A stretch of DNA of 64,000 bases from an uncultured Dorea sp. (GTDB taxonomy: Bacteria > Bacillota > Clostridia > Lachnospirales > Lachnospiraceae): NCBI GenBank assembly GCA_910578495.1, contig CAJTRE010000008.1, forward strand, positions 17,615 through 81,614, read 5' to 3'. The translations under genes were made by a program, and so were the position numbers. Positions 8,608 to 16,775 of this stretch are shown in pieces. Numbering within the stretch: position 1 is the first letter of the stretch; each line of letters starts with the position of its first letter. Below the pieces are notes generated by a model. That model did no database searches, was not told where the DNA came from, and saw only the letters and a program-made list of their open reading frames with translations.

Positions 8608-9342
8608 CTATCTTGTATGAGGAATACGTTGTGGCCAGCCTTTAATATCACCATTTAAGATGGCAGTAAACATTCTCTGTTTTGCCCCCGGATGCTCATA
8701 GTTTAATTGCCTGACCAGTTCTTTGGCATACTGACGTTTCGTGTATCCGTCAATCGGGCATCGGCTTTTCACAACCGGAAGCTCATACTTGTTCTGGAAT
8801 CCGATCACGTCTGCTTCATCTACGAACATAATGGGGCGTATGACACTCAAATCCATGCGGTCCAGATAAGTTCTTGGTGAAAATGAATGAAACCGACCCT
8901 CAAAGATGAGAGAAAGAAGCATTGTTTCAATAATATCATCTTTGTGATGAGCGTATGCTACTTTATTGCACCCCATTTCTTTTACTGCCTGATTGAGCGC
9001 TCCCTTTCGCATCTTCGCACATAAGGAGCAGGGGTTGGGTTCTTTGCGCTCTTCAAATAAGATATGAGCAATATCCGTTTTCACGATGCGGTATGGCACT
9101 TCTAGTTCTTCACAGAGTTTTACTACAGGAGTAAAATCACATTTCTCGTAGCCTAAGTCTACGGTGATGGCGCTTAATTCAAATTTCTTTGGATAAAATC
9201 GCTTTAATCCATGGAGCGCATAGAGAAGTGTCAAGCTGTCCTTTCCTCCGGAGATTCCTACGGCGACGTGATCTCCCTCGTTGATCATCCAGTATTCATC
9301 CACCGCTTTTCGTGTATAGCTTAAAAGCTGTTGTAATTTCAT
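8608..9342 (-). CDS. ttcA: TtcA-family tRNA 2-thiolation protein (PP-loop ATPase)
   Basis: TtcA proteins adenylate and thiolate tRNA cytidine 32 using an iron-sulfur cluster. The 244-residue protein has the PP-loop SGGKDS near residue 31, the CSLCAKMRKG pair of cysteines near residue 104 and a further cysteine in SRCPIDG. The AYAHHKDDIIET helix is typical of the family. Whether this clade thiolates position 32 or another tRNA site is not provable from sequence. It is a single-gene unit, divergent from the response regulator at 9467. Confidence 0.87.
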   Translation of the reverse strand: MKLQQLLSYTRKAVDEYWMINEGDHVAVGISGGKDSLTLLYALHGLKRFYPKKFELSAITVDLGYEKCDFTPVVKLCEELEVPYRIVKTDIAHILFEERKEPNPCSLCAKMRKGALNQAVKEMGCNKVAYAHHKDDIIETMLLSLIFEGRFHSFSPRTYLDRMDLSVIRPIMFVDEADVIGFQNKYELPVVKSRCPIDGYTKRQYAKELVRQLNYEHPGAKQRMFTAILNGDIKGWPQRIPHTR

Positions 9343-9388
9343 AGGTGTAAAGTCCTTTCGATACGATTTACCAAGTTGTTATTCAGCC

Positions 9389-9417
9389 ATTATACCAGAA
9401 ATATTGTTTCTTGTGAA
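9389..9417 (-). promoter_or_regulatory. Predicted sigma-A promoter of ttcA
   Basis: On the minus strand: -35 TTCACA (9412-9417), 17-base spacer, -10 TATAAT (9389-9394), the latter preceded by TGG as an extended -10. Lies about 47 bases before the ttcA start. Confidence 0.7.
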
Positions 9418-9466
9418 TCAGTAATGTGTTATACTTTATGGGAAGTGAGAAAGGGAGACGAAGGAT

Positions 9467-10165
9467 ATGAAACAGGAAAAGATTTTGCTGGTAGAAGATG
9501 ATGAAGAAATAGCGGCCGCTCTTTCTTATGCGCTTAGCATGGAGAATTTTGATGTTGTGTGGGCGATGGGAGTTAAGGAATCTATTCCTTATATTGGAAA
9601 GACGGATGTTTCTTTATATCTTTTGGATGTGCGGCTTCCGGATGGAACCGGATATGATATATGCAAGAAGATAAAGACTTTTTATGATGCTCCGGTCATT
9701 TTTCTAACTGCATGTGATGAAGAGGCAAATGTGGTTATGGGACTGGATATGGGCGCAGATGATTATATTGTAAAACCGTTTCGGGTACGTGAGCTGGTTT
9801 CACGTATCCACAGTGTGATGCGCAGATATAAAAAGCAGGATGTGGAAAGTATTACAGATTACGTGTTTGATTCGGTAAGAGTGTCTCTTTCGGACGGCAA
9901 GGTTTATAAAAACGGTTCTGAGATTTATTTGTCAGCCTTAGAGTATAAATTATTATTGTATCTTATCCGCAATCATGGCATGATTGTGACGAGGGAACAG
10001 CTTCTTTCTTATATTTTTGATATTGCTGGAGAGTATGTGAATGACAATACACTTACAGTGTATATGAAGCGGCTGAGAAATAAATTGGAAGATGATTCGG
10101 GAAACCCGAAGATGATAAAAACAGTCCGGGGACTCGGATATTTATTGGGAGATAAGCATGTTTAG
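9467..10165 (+). CDS. Response regulator, OmpR/BceR type
   Basis: A 232-residue two-domain regulator. The receiver domain (1-120) has the acidic pair in VEDDEE, the phospho-acceptor aspartate in LLDVRLPDGTG (about residue 54) and the lysine of YIVKPF. A winged-helix DNA-binding domain follows (about 130-228; TVRGLGYLL at the end). It overlaps the kinase gene by 8 bases. An extended -10 TGTTATACT is visible about 35 bases upstream with a poor -35. Together with the next three genes it forms a BceRSAB-type antimicrobial peptide response module. Confidence 0.93.
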   Translation: MKQEKILLVEDDEEIAAALSYALSMENFDVVWAMGVKESIPYIGKTDVSLYLLDVRLPDGTGYDICKKIKTFYDAPVIFLTACDEEANVVMGLDMGADDYIVKPFRVRELVSRIHSVMRRYKKQDVESITDYVFDSVRVSLSDGKVYKNGSEIYLSALEYKLLLYLIRNHGMIVTREQLLSYIFDIAGEYVNDNTLTVYMKRLRNKLEDDSGNPKMIKTVRGLGYLLGDKHV

Positions 10166-11159
10166 AAATCGGGAAAATCTTGTTGGAATGATATATATCC
10201 TGTTCATTACGCTCTTTTCTTTAGTGTTTTATAAAATGGGAATTGTAGACGGCGGCATTCTGTTGGTTTTAGATGGAGTTCTCTATGTCGGTGGATTTTT
10301 CTTCTGGAGCCATATGCAGTTTCATAAACTGAAAGTATTGTCTGAATTTATAAGAGAGGCACAATATCAATTACTTCCCCTGGCTGCAGGCGATCAAGAA
10401 GAAGGAGAGTTTGGTATATTAAAAAGCGAAATCTATAAATTGATTACAAGACTTCATGCACAGACGGAGCTTCTTCAGAAAGAAAAGAAATATCTTGCCG
10501 ATACGATTGCCGATATTTCACATCAGTTAAAGACGCCTATGACTTCTATGTATGTGATGCTGGATTTGCTGAAAGACCAGGAACTTCCTAAGGCAAAGCG
10601 AGTGGATTTTATCCGGACTGTGCATCGTCAGATGGCGCGGATGGAGTGGCTGTTATCTGCTATGCTTACGATGTCTAAACTGGATACTGGCACAGTTCTT
10701 CTAAAAAAAGAGCGTGTTTTTGTAGATGAGATGTTAGACCGGGCATTGGAGCATCTGTTGATTACCATAGAACTTCATGGACAGTCTGTAGTCCGGGAGG
10801 GAGAGGGTGGAACTACGTATATTGGAGATTTGTCATGGAGCAGTGAGGCAATATCCAATATTTTGAAAAACTGTATGGAGCATATGAAAGACGGAGGTAT
10901 AATCTCGATACAAACCAGTCAGAATAACATTTACACGCAAATTCAAATTACAGATGAGGGTTGTGGCATCCGTCAGGAAGACCTTCCTCATATTTTTGAG
11001 CGGTTTTATAAAGGAGCAAATGTGTCTAAAGATAGTGTAGGAATCGGTTTGGCTCTGGCCGATAAGTTGATTTCACTTCAAAACGGAAAAATAGAAGCGG
11101 CTTCTATTTATGGAAAATCAACGACATTTACTATTAAGTTTTATCACTATAATATGTGA
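10158..11159 (+). CDS. Intramembrane-sensing histidine kinase, BceS type
   Basis: A 333-residue kinase with two N-terminal membrane segments (about 11-30 and 34-52) joined by only a few residues, so there is almost no extracellular sensor. This is the hallmark of BceS-like kinases, which sense through their partner ABC permease. The phospho-acceptor His122 is in ADISHQLKTPMTS; the ATPase N, G1 and G2 boxes follow (NILKNCMEH, DEGCGIR, GIGLALADK). Translationally coupled to the regulator by an 8-base overlap. An inverted repeat that can act as terminator or operator lies right after the stop. Confidence 0.93.
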   Translation: MFRNRENLVGMIYILFITLFSLVFYKMGIVDGGILLVLDGVLYVGGFFFWSHMQFHKLKVLSEFIREAQYQLLPLAAGDQEEGEFGILKSEIYKLITRLHAQTELLQKEKKYLADTIADISHQLKTPMTSMYVMLDLLKDQELPKAKRVDFIRTVHRQMARMEWLLSAMLTMSKLDTGTVLLKKERVFVDEMLDRALEHLLITIELHGQSVVREGEGGTTYIGDLSWSSEAISNILKNCMEHMKDGGIISIQTSQNNIYTQIQITDEGCGIRQEDLPHIFERFYKGANVSKDSVGIGLALADKLISLQNGKIEAASIYGKSTTFTIKFYHYNM

Positions 11160-11163
11160 CTTT

Positions 11164-11189
11164 AAAAAGTGACAGTTTTGTCACTTTTT
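11164..11189. promoter_or_regulatory. Inverted repeat: BceR-type box and possible terminator
   Basis: AAAAAGTGACA-gttt-TGTCACTTTTT is a perfect 11-bp inverted repeat with a 4-base loop. The core TGACA-N4-TGTCA (11170-11183) matches the TNACA-N4-TGTNA arrangement described for BceR-type regulator boxes. The run of T after it also allows termination of the regulator-kinase transcript. Further TTGTCA copies lie at 11190 and 11201, and possible -10 boxes at 11218 (TATACT) and 11229 (TATAAA), upstream of the permease gene; none has a well-placed -35, as expected for an activated promoter. Confidence 0.65.
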
Positions 11190-11267
11190 TTGTCACCGTA
11201 TTGTCATATAAGTCTTTTATACTAACAGTATAAAGAACAAATTATATATGAAGAGGTGGCTAAAAAT

Positions 11268-13517
11268 ATGAATATCATATGGAAACTAACAACTCGACAG
11301 CTAAAACAAAACAAGAGGAGATCAGTTAGTGTGGTTCTTGGAATTACTGCAATATCTTTCATGCTTACTATTGTAGTTATATTTATTCATTCAGTCATTC
11401 AAAAAATGTCTGAACTAGACATGGTGAAAGAAGATTTTGAGAAATTAGCCGCTGGTGCGGGTGTTCTGATGGCTTCAATTCTTGCATCACTTACGCTATT
11501 TATTTATCATATTTTAAGTGTTTCGGCATCAGAAAAGATACGGCAGCTTGGAATTCTGGGAAGTGTGGGGGCAACACCTTTTCAGAGGGCCCAGCTAATG
11601 TTTTTTGAGACTTTGATTTTAAGTATTGTCGGACTTCCGTCAGGATTAATACTTGGAATTTTTGTTTCCCGGTTTACATTTCCATTTACAGTGGTAGTAT
11701 CATGGGAGACGCTGTTTCTTTTACTTGCATTTGAAACATGTGTAATTATAATTACCGGTCTGATTCATGCCTGCTTATCGATGAAAGGAAATGTTATACA
11801 GTTACTTCTAAACCGCACCGATAAGCGCAAACTTACAAAAAACTGGAAAGCGCCAAAATGGGTAAGAGAATGGGCAGGGGTGGAAGGAGAACTGGCTGCA
11901 AAAAATCTTTACTTTTTCCGGCGAAGATATGGAATTATTGCAGTTTCTTTTATTGTATCTATGTGTTTGCTTTTGGATGGGTTCATTTATTTAAGTTATC
12001 TGGATGGAAAATACCAGCCGAAAGATCCATGTATCAAGCAATATGGAGATATTGTAATTGAAGAAAGGCCGGGGAAGAAACATGAAAAATGGCTGGCATT
12101 TACAGAAGAAGTTTCCAAAATGGAGGAAGTGGAAGAAGCGGTAAATATGCAAGAACTGAGACTTGGAGATGTTCTTTTCCAGGAAACAGAAATAAAGAAA
12201 AATTTGAGTACATTCACTATTTATTCTCTCGGTGGATCATACAATAATCCAGTGGTACTAAATAGTAACAATAAGAACAAACAAGAAGGTTATTATATTG
12301 GACTTAAGTTGATTGGTATGGACGATGTGGCTTTCTCAAGATATCAAAAGCAATTAGGTGTTAAAAGTGAAACATATCATATTCGAAATAGAATTCCTGT
12401 AATTATTCATGATATGGTTTTCACTAAAAAAGATAATGAGACAAAATATCGTCACATTTTTGACTTGAAAGAAGGACAAACATTTTCTGTATTGGCGGAT
12501 AGAAACGGAAGCTCTTTCGGAGCAGATTATCTGGTAAATCAGATTGAAGAGTTCTCAGAATATCAGTTTCAGACAGTTGTTGTTACAGATGAATTACCTT
12601 CCTGCTATAGTATTACAAGCGAGCAGCTGCGTGAGCCTAATGAGATATTCTTTTTTACATCTCAAAGTTTCCTTGATGAATTTCTTCAAGTAAATGAACC
12701 TCCAAAAGCAGAGGATGAATGGAACAATATACAGGTTCCACATGATGAAAATAAAGGATGGGACATTACTCGATTTCTTACTCTGAAAATAAAAAATGAT
12801 GTGAAATTGCCACAGCAAATTATATCTGCCAAACTAATTGCTGCAATAGATTCATGGACAACGGAATTTAAATTAAATGAAGAATATATGAATACAGAAA
12901 AAGGAGAGGAGCTGCGTAAACTTTTAAAAGAATATAATAAACAAATAGCAATTGCAACTGATAAAATTGTAAAAACAGGCAAAAAATATAATCTTATAGA
13001 CCCCTACAGTGTAGGGGAGAGTGATGATCAACAGTGGTATGAAAAGATAGATTATACATTAACGCATTATACGGGATGGCTTGACTATGCACTATCTGAT
13101 CCAGCACCTGCACTTCGACATCTATTTGCTTATACTTTACTTATATTTCTTGTAATTATAGGAATTTTCCAGATGATAAAGATGATTATATCAACAACGA
13201 ATATAAGAAGAAGAGAGTTTGCTGTTATGCTTTCTCTTGGTATGGAGCCGGTATGTATTCGGAAAATGGTGTGTATGGAAAGTATTTTTTGTCTGTTGTT
13301 ATCATATATCATTGGCAGTATAAGTAGTATTGCTATAGGTTTTTCTTTATTCCGGCGTTGGACACAAACACAAGCAATTGAAATACATTTCCCATATAAA
13401 TTATTAATTTTAGAATTTATATTTCTGCTTTGCATAATTGTACTTATGTTGTGCATATCTGTAAAAGCTGTAAAGAAAATTAAGATTGCAGATCTTTTAA
13501 AAGATGATACGGTATAG
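11268..13517 (+). CDS. BceB-type ABC transporter permease (FtsX family)
   Basis: A 749-residue permease with the BceB layout: one N-terminal membrane helix, a group of three or four helices up to about residue 240, a large extracellular domain (about 250-590), and C-terminal helices. Such permeases bind peptide-lipid II cycle complexes and signal to the BceS-like kinase. The ATG at 11268 has AGAGGTGG just upstream; the GTG at 11256 overlaps that site and is less likely. The gene looks AT-richer than its neighbours. The permease precedes the ATPase, the reverse of Bacillus bceAB. Confidence 0.92.
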   Translation: MNIIWKLTTRQLKQNKRRSVSVVLGITAISFMLTIVVIFIHSVIQKMSELDMVKEDFEKLAAGAGVLMASILASLTLFIYHILSVSASEKIRQLGILGSVGATPFQRAQLMFFETLILSIVGLPSGLILGIFVSRFTFPFTVVVSWETLFLLLAFETCVIIITGLIHACLSMKGNVIQLLLNRTDKRKLTKNWKAPKWVREWAGVEGELAAKNLYFFRRRYGIIAVSFIVSMCLLLDGFIYLSYLDGKYQPKDPCIKQYGDIVIEERPGKKHEKWLAFTEEVSKMEEVEEAVNMQELRLGDVLFQETEIKKNLSTFTIYSLGGSYNNPVVLNSNNKNKQEGYYIGLKLIGMDDVAFSRYQKQLGVKSETYHIRNRIPVIIHDMVFTKKDNETKYRHIFDLKEGQTFSVLADRNGSSFGADYLVNQIEEFSEYQFQTVVVTDELPSCYSITSEQLREPNEIFFFTSQSFLDEFLQVNEPPKAEDEWNNIQVPHDENKGWDITRFLTLKIKNDVKLPQQIISAKLIAAIDSWTTEFKLNEEYMNTEKGEELRKLLKEYNKQIAIATDKIVKTGKKYNLIDPYSVGESDDQQWYEKIDYTLTHYTGWLDYALSDPAPALRHLFAYTLLIFLVIIGIFQMIKMIISTTNIRRREFAVMLSLGMEPVCIRKMVCMESIFCLLLSYIIGSISSIAIGFSLFRRWTQTQAIEIHFPYKLLILEFIFLLCIIVLMLCISVKAVKKIKIADLLKDDTV

Positions 13518-13529
13518 GAGGCGTATAAG

Positions 13530-14192
13530 ATGGAATTAATTAAAGTTAGTCAAATTTCAAAAATATATGGAAATGATGAAAACGGAGTAAAGGCCTTAGA
13601 CAACGTATCCTTTACTGTAAATAAAGGTGAATTTGTTGCCATTACCGGGCCGTCCGGTTCTGGGAAATCCACATTATTACACATTTTAGGTGGAATTGAC
13701 CGCCCTACAGAAGGAGATATCTGGATTGAGGGTGTGAATTTAAAAACAATGAACGAGAAGAAGCTCTCTATCTTTCGCAGACGGCAGATAGGGCTTATCT
13801 ACCAGTTTTACAATTTGATTCCCACTTTAGATGTGGAAGAGAACATCTTGCTGCCTTTATTGTTAGATAAACAACAAAAAGATGAACGGTACCTGAATGA
13901 ACTGATAGAGACACTAGGACTGGAAAACAGACGCCGTCACCTTCCAAGCCAGCTCTCTGGCGGACAACAGCAGAGAGTTTCCATCGGCAGAGCACTTATG
14001 AACCATCCGGCAGTTATATTGGCAGACGAGCCTACAGGTAATTTGGATCGAAAAAACAGTGCTGAAATCGTGGCTTTACTAAAAGAAGCAAACAAGAAAT
14101 ACCAGCAGACGGTTATTATGATTACCCATGATGAGCAGCTTGCATTACAGTGCGACCGAATATTGTACTTGGAAGATGGCAGACTCAAATAA
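13530..14192 (+). CDS. ABC transporter ATP-binding protein, BceA/LolD type
   Basis: A 220-residue ATPase with Walker A GPSGSGKST (about 39-47), Q-loop, signature LSGGQQQRVS, Walker B VILADEPTGNLD and the switch histidine in MITHD. It starts 12 bases after the permease with a GGAGG site and completes the four-gene regulator-kinase-permease-ATPase unit. The transcript probably ends at the hairpin inside the 3' end of the convergent recombinase gene. Confidence 0.95.
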   Translation: MELIKVSQISKIYGNDENGVKALDNVSFTVNKGEFVAITGPSGSGKSTLLHILGGIDRPTEGDIWIEGVNLKTMNEKKLSIFRRRQIGLIYQFYNLIPTLDVEENILLPLLLDKQQKDERYLNELIETLGLENRRRHLPSQLSGGQQQRVSIGRALMNHPAVILADEPTGNLDRKNSAEIVALLKEANKKYQQTVIMITHDEQLALQCDRILYLEDGRLK

Positions 14193-14208
14193 AAAAATAC
14201 CATATATT

Positions 14209-15261
14209 TTAACTTTCTCTGAGTTTCACCGCAGACGCCGCTTGCCGGCGTCTGTTTTCATCTATCGCAGCATAGTGTTTCTTAGTAGTGTTAACATCTT
14301 TGTGTCCAAGTACATCGGCTACAAGATATATATCGCCAGTTTCTTTATATAAAGACGTACCATAGGTACTTCGCAGCTTATGTGGGGTGATTTTCTTATT
14401 CGGAGTCACTTGTCTGGCGTATTTTTTTACCATATTTTCTACGGCCTGAACACCCATCCGTTTTTTTTGAGTGGATAAAAACAGAGCATTTTCATGACCG
14501 GAGAGGGGAGTAATGGTTTCGCGGTCTATATAATTTAGAAGTGCGTCTGCAACCTCATCACCAAAGTATACAACCATCTGATTACCACCTTTTCTGGTTA
14601 CTGTAATACCATTATTTTTAAAGTCCACATCGTTCACATCCAGACCAACACATTCGGATACACGTATTCCAGTACCTAACAGCAAAGTCAGAATAGCCAG
14701 ATCACGATCTTTTGTCTTTTTATAATAAGTAAGTGCCTGACCGGTAAGCAGAGTTCCGGCAGACTCTACAAAATCCAATAAAGAAGCAACTTCATCAATA
14801 TCCAGACGTACAATTGCCTTTTCATGGAGTTTTGGCATATCTACGAGTAATGTAGGATTACTTGTGATAATCTGGTGCTTGAAATAATAGTTATAAAAGC
14901 TTCTAAGGGCGGACATTTTCCGGGATAATCCTTTTTCGCTGTTCGTAATCATTTCGTCATCACGTTTATAGACCTTCAGATATTCCATGTATTCTTCTAT
15001 GTCCACAGGTTCCAGACGCTCTAAATCACCCGGAGTAAACTGATGGATTGTATAGTCTTTATACACAGGATTACTCTCCATTAAAAAATGAAAAAATACC
15101 CGAATATCATATGCATAATTGATTCTTGTGCGCGCAGATGAACGTGGCTCTATAGCACGAAAATAATCTTTAGCAAACGGAGGCAGCGTCTTTAAAACTT
15201 CACGTAAGCGTAAGGTATTGTCAATTTGCTTTTGTTCATGGTATGTCTTTGTATCAGCCAT
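14209..15261 (-). CDS. xerS: XerS-like tyrosine recombinase
   Basis: A 350-residue tyrosine recombinase with an N-terminal SAM-like core-binding domain (about 25-130) and the catalytic domain. All catalytic residues are visible: R200 (GTGIR), K224, H294 and R297 (HKLR), H320 (LGH) and Y330 (KKHY). Its length and long N-terminal part are closer to single-protein XerS than to XerC/XerD, so it may resolve chromosome dimers. The location beside lexA in a gene-dense core region argues against a phage integrase. It has its own promoter. The XerS label is inference; tyrosine recombinase is certain. Confidence 0.9.
   Translation of the reverse strand: MADTKTYHEQKQIDNTLRLREVLKTLPPFAKDYFRAIEPRSSARTRINYAYDIRVFFHFLMESNPVYKDYTIHQFTPGDLERLEPVDIEEYMEYLKVYKRDDEMITNSEKGLSRKMSALRSFYNYYFKHQIITSNPTLLVDMPKLHEKAIVRLDIDEVASLLDFVESAGTLLTGQALTYYKKTKDRDLAILTLLLGTGIRVSECVGLDVNDVDFKNNGITVTRKGGNQMVVYFGDEVADALLNYIDRETITPLSGHENALFLSTQKKRMGVQAVENMVKKYARQVTPNKKITPHKLRSTYGTSLYKETGDIYLVADVLGHKDVNTTKKHYAAIDENRRRQAASAVKLRES
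14232..14258 (+). terminator. Terminator located inside the end of the convergent xerS gene
   Basis: CAGACGCCG (14232-14240), loop CTTGC, CGGCGTCTG (14246-14254), then TTTT. The GC-rich stem followed by T is a good intrinsic terminator for the plus-strand ABC operon, yet it lies within the last codons of the minus-strand recombinase. Confidence 0.75.
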
Positions 15262-15292
15262 AATTTAAATTCTCCTTATTTGATTTTTACAT

Positions 15293-15321
15293 ATTATAGC
15301 ATATCTGCATATTCATGTCTA
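15293..15321 (-). promoter_or_regulatory. Predicted sigma-A promoter of the xerS-like gene
   Basis: Minus strand: -35 TAGACA (15316-15321), 17-base spacer, -10 TATAAT (15293-15298) with an extended TGC before it. About 30 bases before the start codon. Confidence 0.75.
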
Positions 15322-15330
15322 TATCTTTTG

Positions 15331-15379
15331 GAAAAATCGGTATTTGTCGTATAGATGTATCGGAGACACAAATTATACC
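15331..15379 (-). terminator. Possible terminator after the LysM gene
   Basis: On the minus strand GGTAT-aat-TTGT-g-TC, a loop, then GACAAATACC followed by GATTTTTCC. The stem has bulges, so the call is moderate. It lies between the stop of the LysM protein and the xerS promoter. Confidence 0.45.
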
Positions 15380-15398
15380 AGAAACAGATATAGTGTCG

Positions 15399-15809
15399 CT
15401 ATTTAAAACCACTATCTGGCGCTTCGCATACAAAAACTTTATAATATGGAATTGTAAGATATTGTCCCTCATGAATATCATCTTCCAGTAATTCGTTGAC
15501 TTCTTTGATTTCCTGTATATATTCTTTTGTAGAATCATAGGCATTGGTTCTGTATTTTTTTGCAATATCCCATAAAGTATCTCCACGCGCAATCTGAATA
15601 CTTTTATAACATTTCTGTACGGAAGTCTGTACTGTATGATGTTTTGTCAAAGATGTATCTACATGGTTATCCTGCGCAGACACCAAATTACTGCCAAGTG
15701 AAATTCCAAGTCCTGACACAAATAAAAAGGCGGATAATACAATTAAAACCTTTTTTATATAAAGTTTTCTTCGCCTTTTGCTTACAGTATACACTCTATA
15801 TGCACTCAT
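15399..15809 (-). CDS. YneA-like membrane LysM protein (probable SOS division inhibitor)
   Basis: A 136-residue protein with a basic N-terminus, one membrane segment (about 16-36) and an extracellular LysM domain (about 66-115; ARGDTLWDIAKKY, INELLEDD-like helix, GQYLTIPYY). In Bacillus, YneA has this architecture, is transcribed divergently from lexA and delays division during DNA damage. Here the gene is likewise divergent from lexA and the shared region holds five LexA-like sites. Sequence identity to YneA outside LysM is not obvious, so the function is inferred from architecture and position. Confidence 0.82.
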   Translation of the reverse strand: MSAYRVYTVSKRRRKLYIKKVLIVLSAFLFVSGLGISLGSNLVSAQDNHVDTSLTKHHTVQTSVQKCYKSIQIARGDTLWDIAKKYRTNAYDSTKEYIQEIKEVNELLEDDIHEGQYLTIPYYKVFVCEAPDSGFK

Positions 15810-15877
15810 AACAAACGCCCCCTTTAATTAAGTTATGTACTTTCTGATCATTAGTATTATTTTAATACATCAAATTC

Positions 15878-15902
15878 GAATATTCGTTCCAAACTTTTGT
15901 TC
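15878..15902. promoter_or_regulatory. Two abutting LexA-like operators (yneA side)
   Basis: GAAT-ATTC-GTTC (15878-15889, one mismatch) and AAAC-TTTT-GTTC (15891-15902). Their centres are 13 bases apart. Both fit the pattern RAAC-N4-GTTY shared with the other sites in this intergenic region. Confidence 0.6.
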
Positions 15903-15921
15903 TAATAAAATTATATAAAAC

Positions 15922-15933
15922 AAACATTTGTTT
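15922..15933. promoter_or_regulatory. LexA-like operator (central)
   Basis: AAAC-ATTT-GTTT inside a perfect 14-base palindrome CAAACATTTGTTTG (15921-15934). It lies midway between the two divergent genes. Confidence 0.7.
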
Positions 15934-15958
15934 GTCAATATATTTCTGTAAAATATTC

Positions 15959-15983
15959 GAACATATTTTCTAAACATTTGTTT
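15959..15983. promoter_or_regulatory. Two abutting LexA-like operators (lexA side)
   Basis: GAAC-ATAT-TTTC (15959-15970, one mismatch) and AAAC-ATTT-GTTT (15972-15983), again with centres 13 bases apart. The second overlaps the -35 box of the predicted lexA promoter by two bases, which fits autorepression. Confidence 0.7.
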
Positions 15984-16010
15984 GCTTTTTCCGAATGGCT
16001 GTGTTAATAT
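15982..16010 (+). promoter_or_regulatory. Predicted sigma-A promoter of lexA
   Basis: -35 TTGCTT (15982-15987), 17-base spacer, -10 TAATAT (16005-16010), about 48 bases before the lexA start. Confidence 0.7.
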
Positions 16011-16057
16011 TAGTTTATAGATAAAACAAATGACCGTTATTTAAAGGAGGAAATACA

Positions 16058-16678
16058 ATGGCGCAAGGGAAAATCAGTGCAAAACAATCAGAAATACTGG
16101 AATATATTAAATCACAGATTTTGGAGCGTGGATTTCCGCCGGCTGTCCGTGATATTTGCGAAGCAGTGAATTTAAAATCTACTTCTTCTGTCCACTCTCA
16201 TTTGGAGACATTAGAAAAGAATGGATATATCCGAAGAGATCCGACGAAACCGCGTGCTATAGAGATTTTGGATGATTCTTTTAATTTTACACGCAGAGAG
16301 ATGGTGAATGTTCCAATTGTAGGTCGAGTTGCAGCAGGTGAGCCGCTTCTTGCTGAACAGAACATTGAGGAATACTTTCCGCTTCCTGTGGAATATATGC
16401 CAAATAAGCAGACTTTCATGTTAAAGGTGAAAGGAGAAAGTATGATTAATGCCGGAATTTTAGATGGTGATTATGTACTTGTAGAAGAACGTAAGGTTGC
16501 ACATAATGGCGAGATGATCGTGGCTCTTGTAGAAGATAGCGCTACTGTTAAGACATTTTATAAAGAAGAAGGTATTATCCGCCTACAGCCGGAAAATGAT
16601 ACTATGGATCCGATCATTGTGCCGGACTGCGCAATTCTTGGTAAGGTTATTGGTGTATTCCGTTTTTTGGAATCGTAA
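16058..16678 (+). CDS. lexA: SOS repressor LexA
   Basis: A 206-residue transcriptional repressor that self-cleaves with RecA after DNA damage. It has an N-terminal winged helix (about 1-70, with the recognition helix near STSSVHSHLETL), the cleavage site A93-G94 in GRVAAGEP, and catalytic S128 (KGESM) and K165. AAAGGAGG precedes the ATG. It is autoregulated according to the operator array upstream. Confidence 0.98.
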   Translation: MAQGKISAKQSEILEYIKSQILERGFPPAVRDICEAVNLKSTSSVHSHLETLEKNGYIRRDPTKPRAIEILDDSFNFTRREMVNVPIVGRVAAGEPLLAEQNIEEYFPLPVEYMPNKQTFMLKVKGESMINAGILDGDYVLVEERKVAHNGEMIVALVEDSATVKTFYKEEGIIRLQPENDTMDPIIVPDCAILGKVIGVFRFLES

Positions 16679-16716
16679 AATAATTGCAACAGTTCAGCCA
16701 TAGCCGGCAAAATTAA

Positions 16717-16759
16717 GGGAAAAAGCAGCGATTCGTTTTTTTTGAATCACTGCTTCCCC
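16717..16759. terminator. Terminator between lexA and rsfS
   Basis: GGGAAAAAGCAG-c-GATTC, a T-rich loop, GAATC-a-CTGCTTCCCC. On the minus strand the stem is followed by TTTTT, so it serves best as the end of the obg-to-rsfS unit; it may also end lexA. Confidence 0.75.
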
Positions 16760-16775
16760 GTTTATATTTATGAAT

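Noticed and set aside
14209..15261. Phage or genomic-island integrase
   Set aside because: No tRNA, attachment repeats or phage genes are near; the neighbours are the conserved SOS genes and the protein has the size of a housekeeping Xer recombinase.
15287..15592. Open frame of about 100 codons on the minus strand overlapping the LysM gene
   Set aside because: It is out of frame with the clear LysM protein, has no ribosome site and shows no domain.
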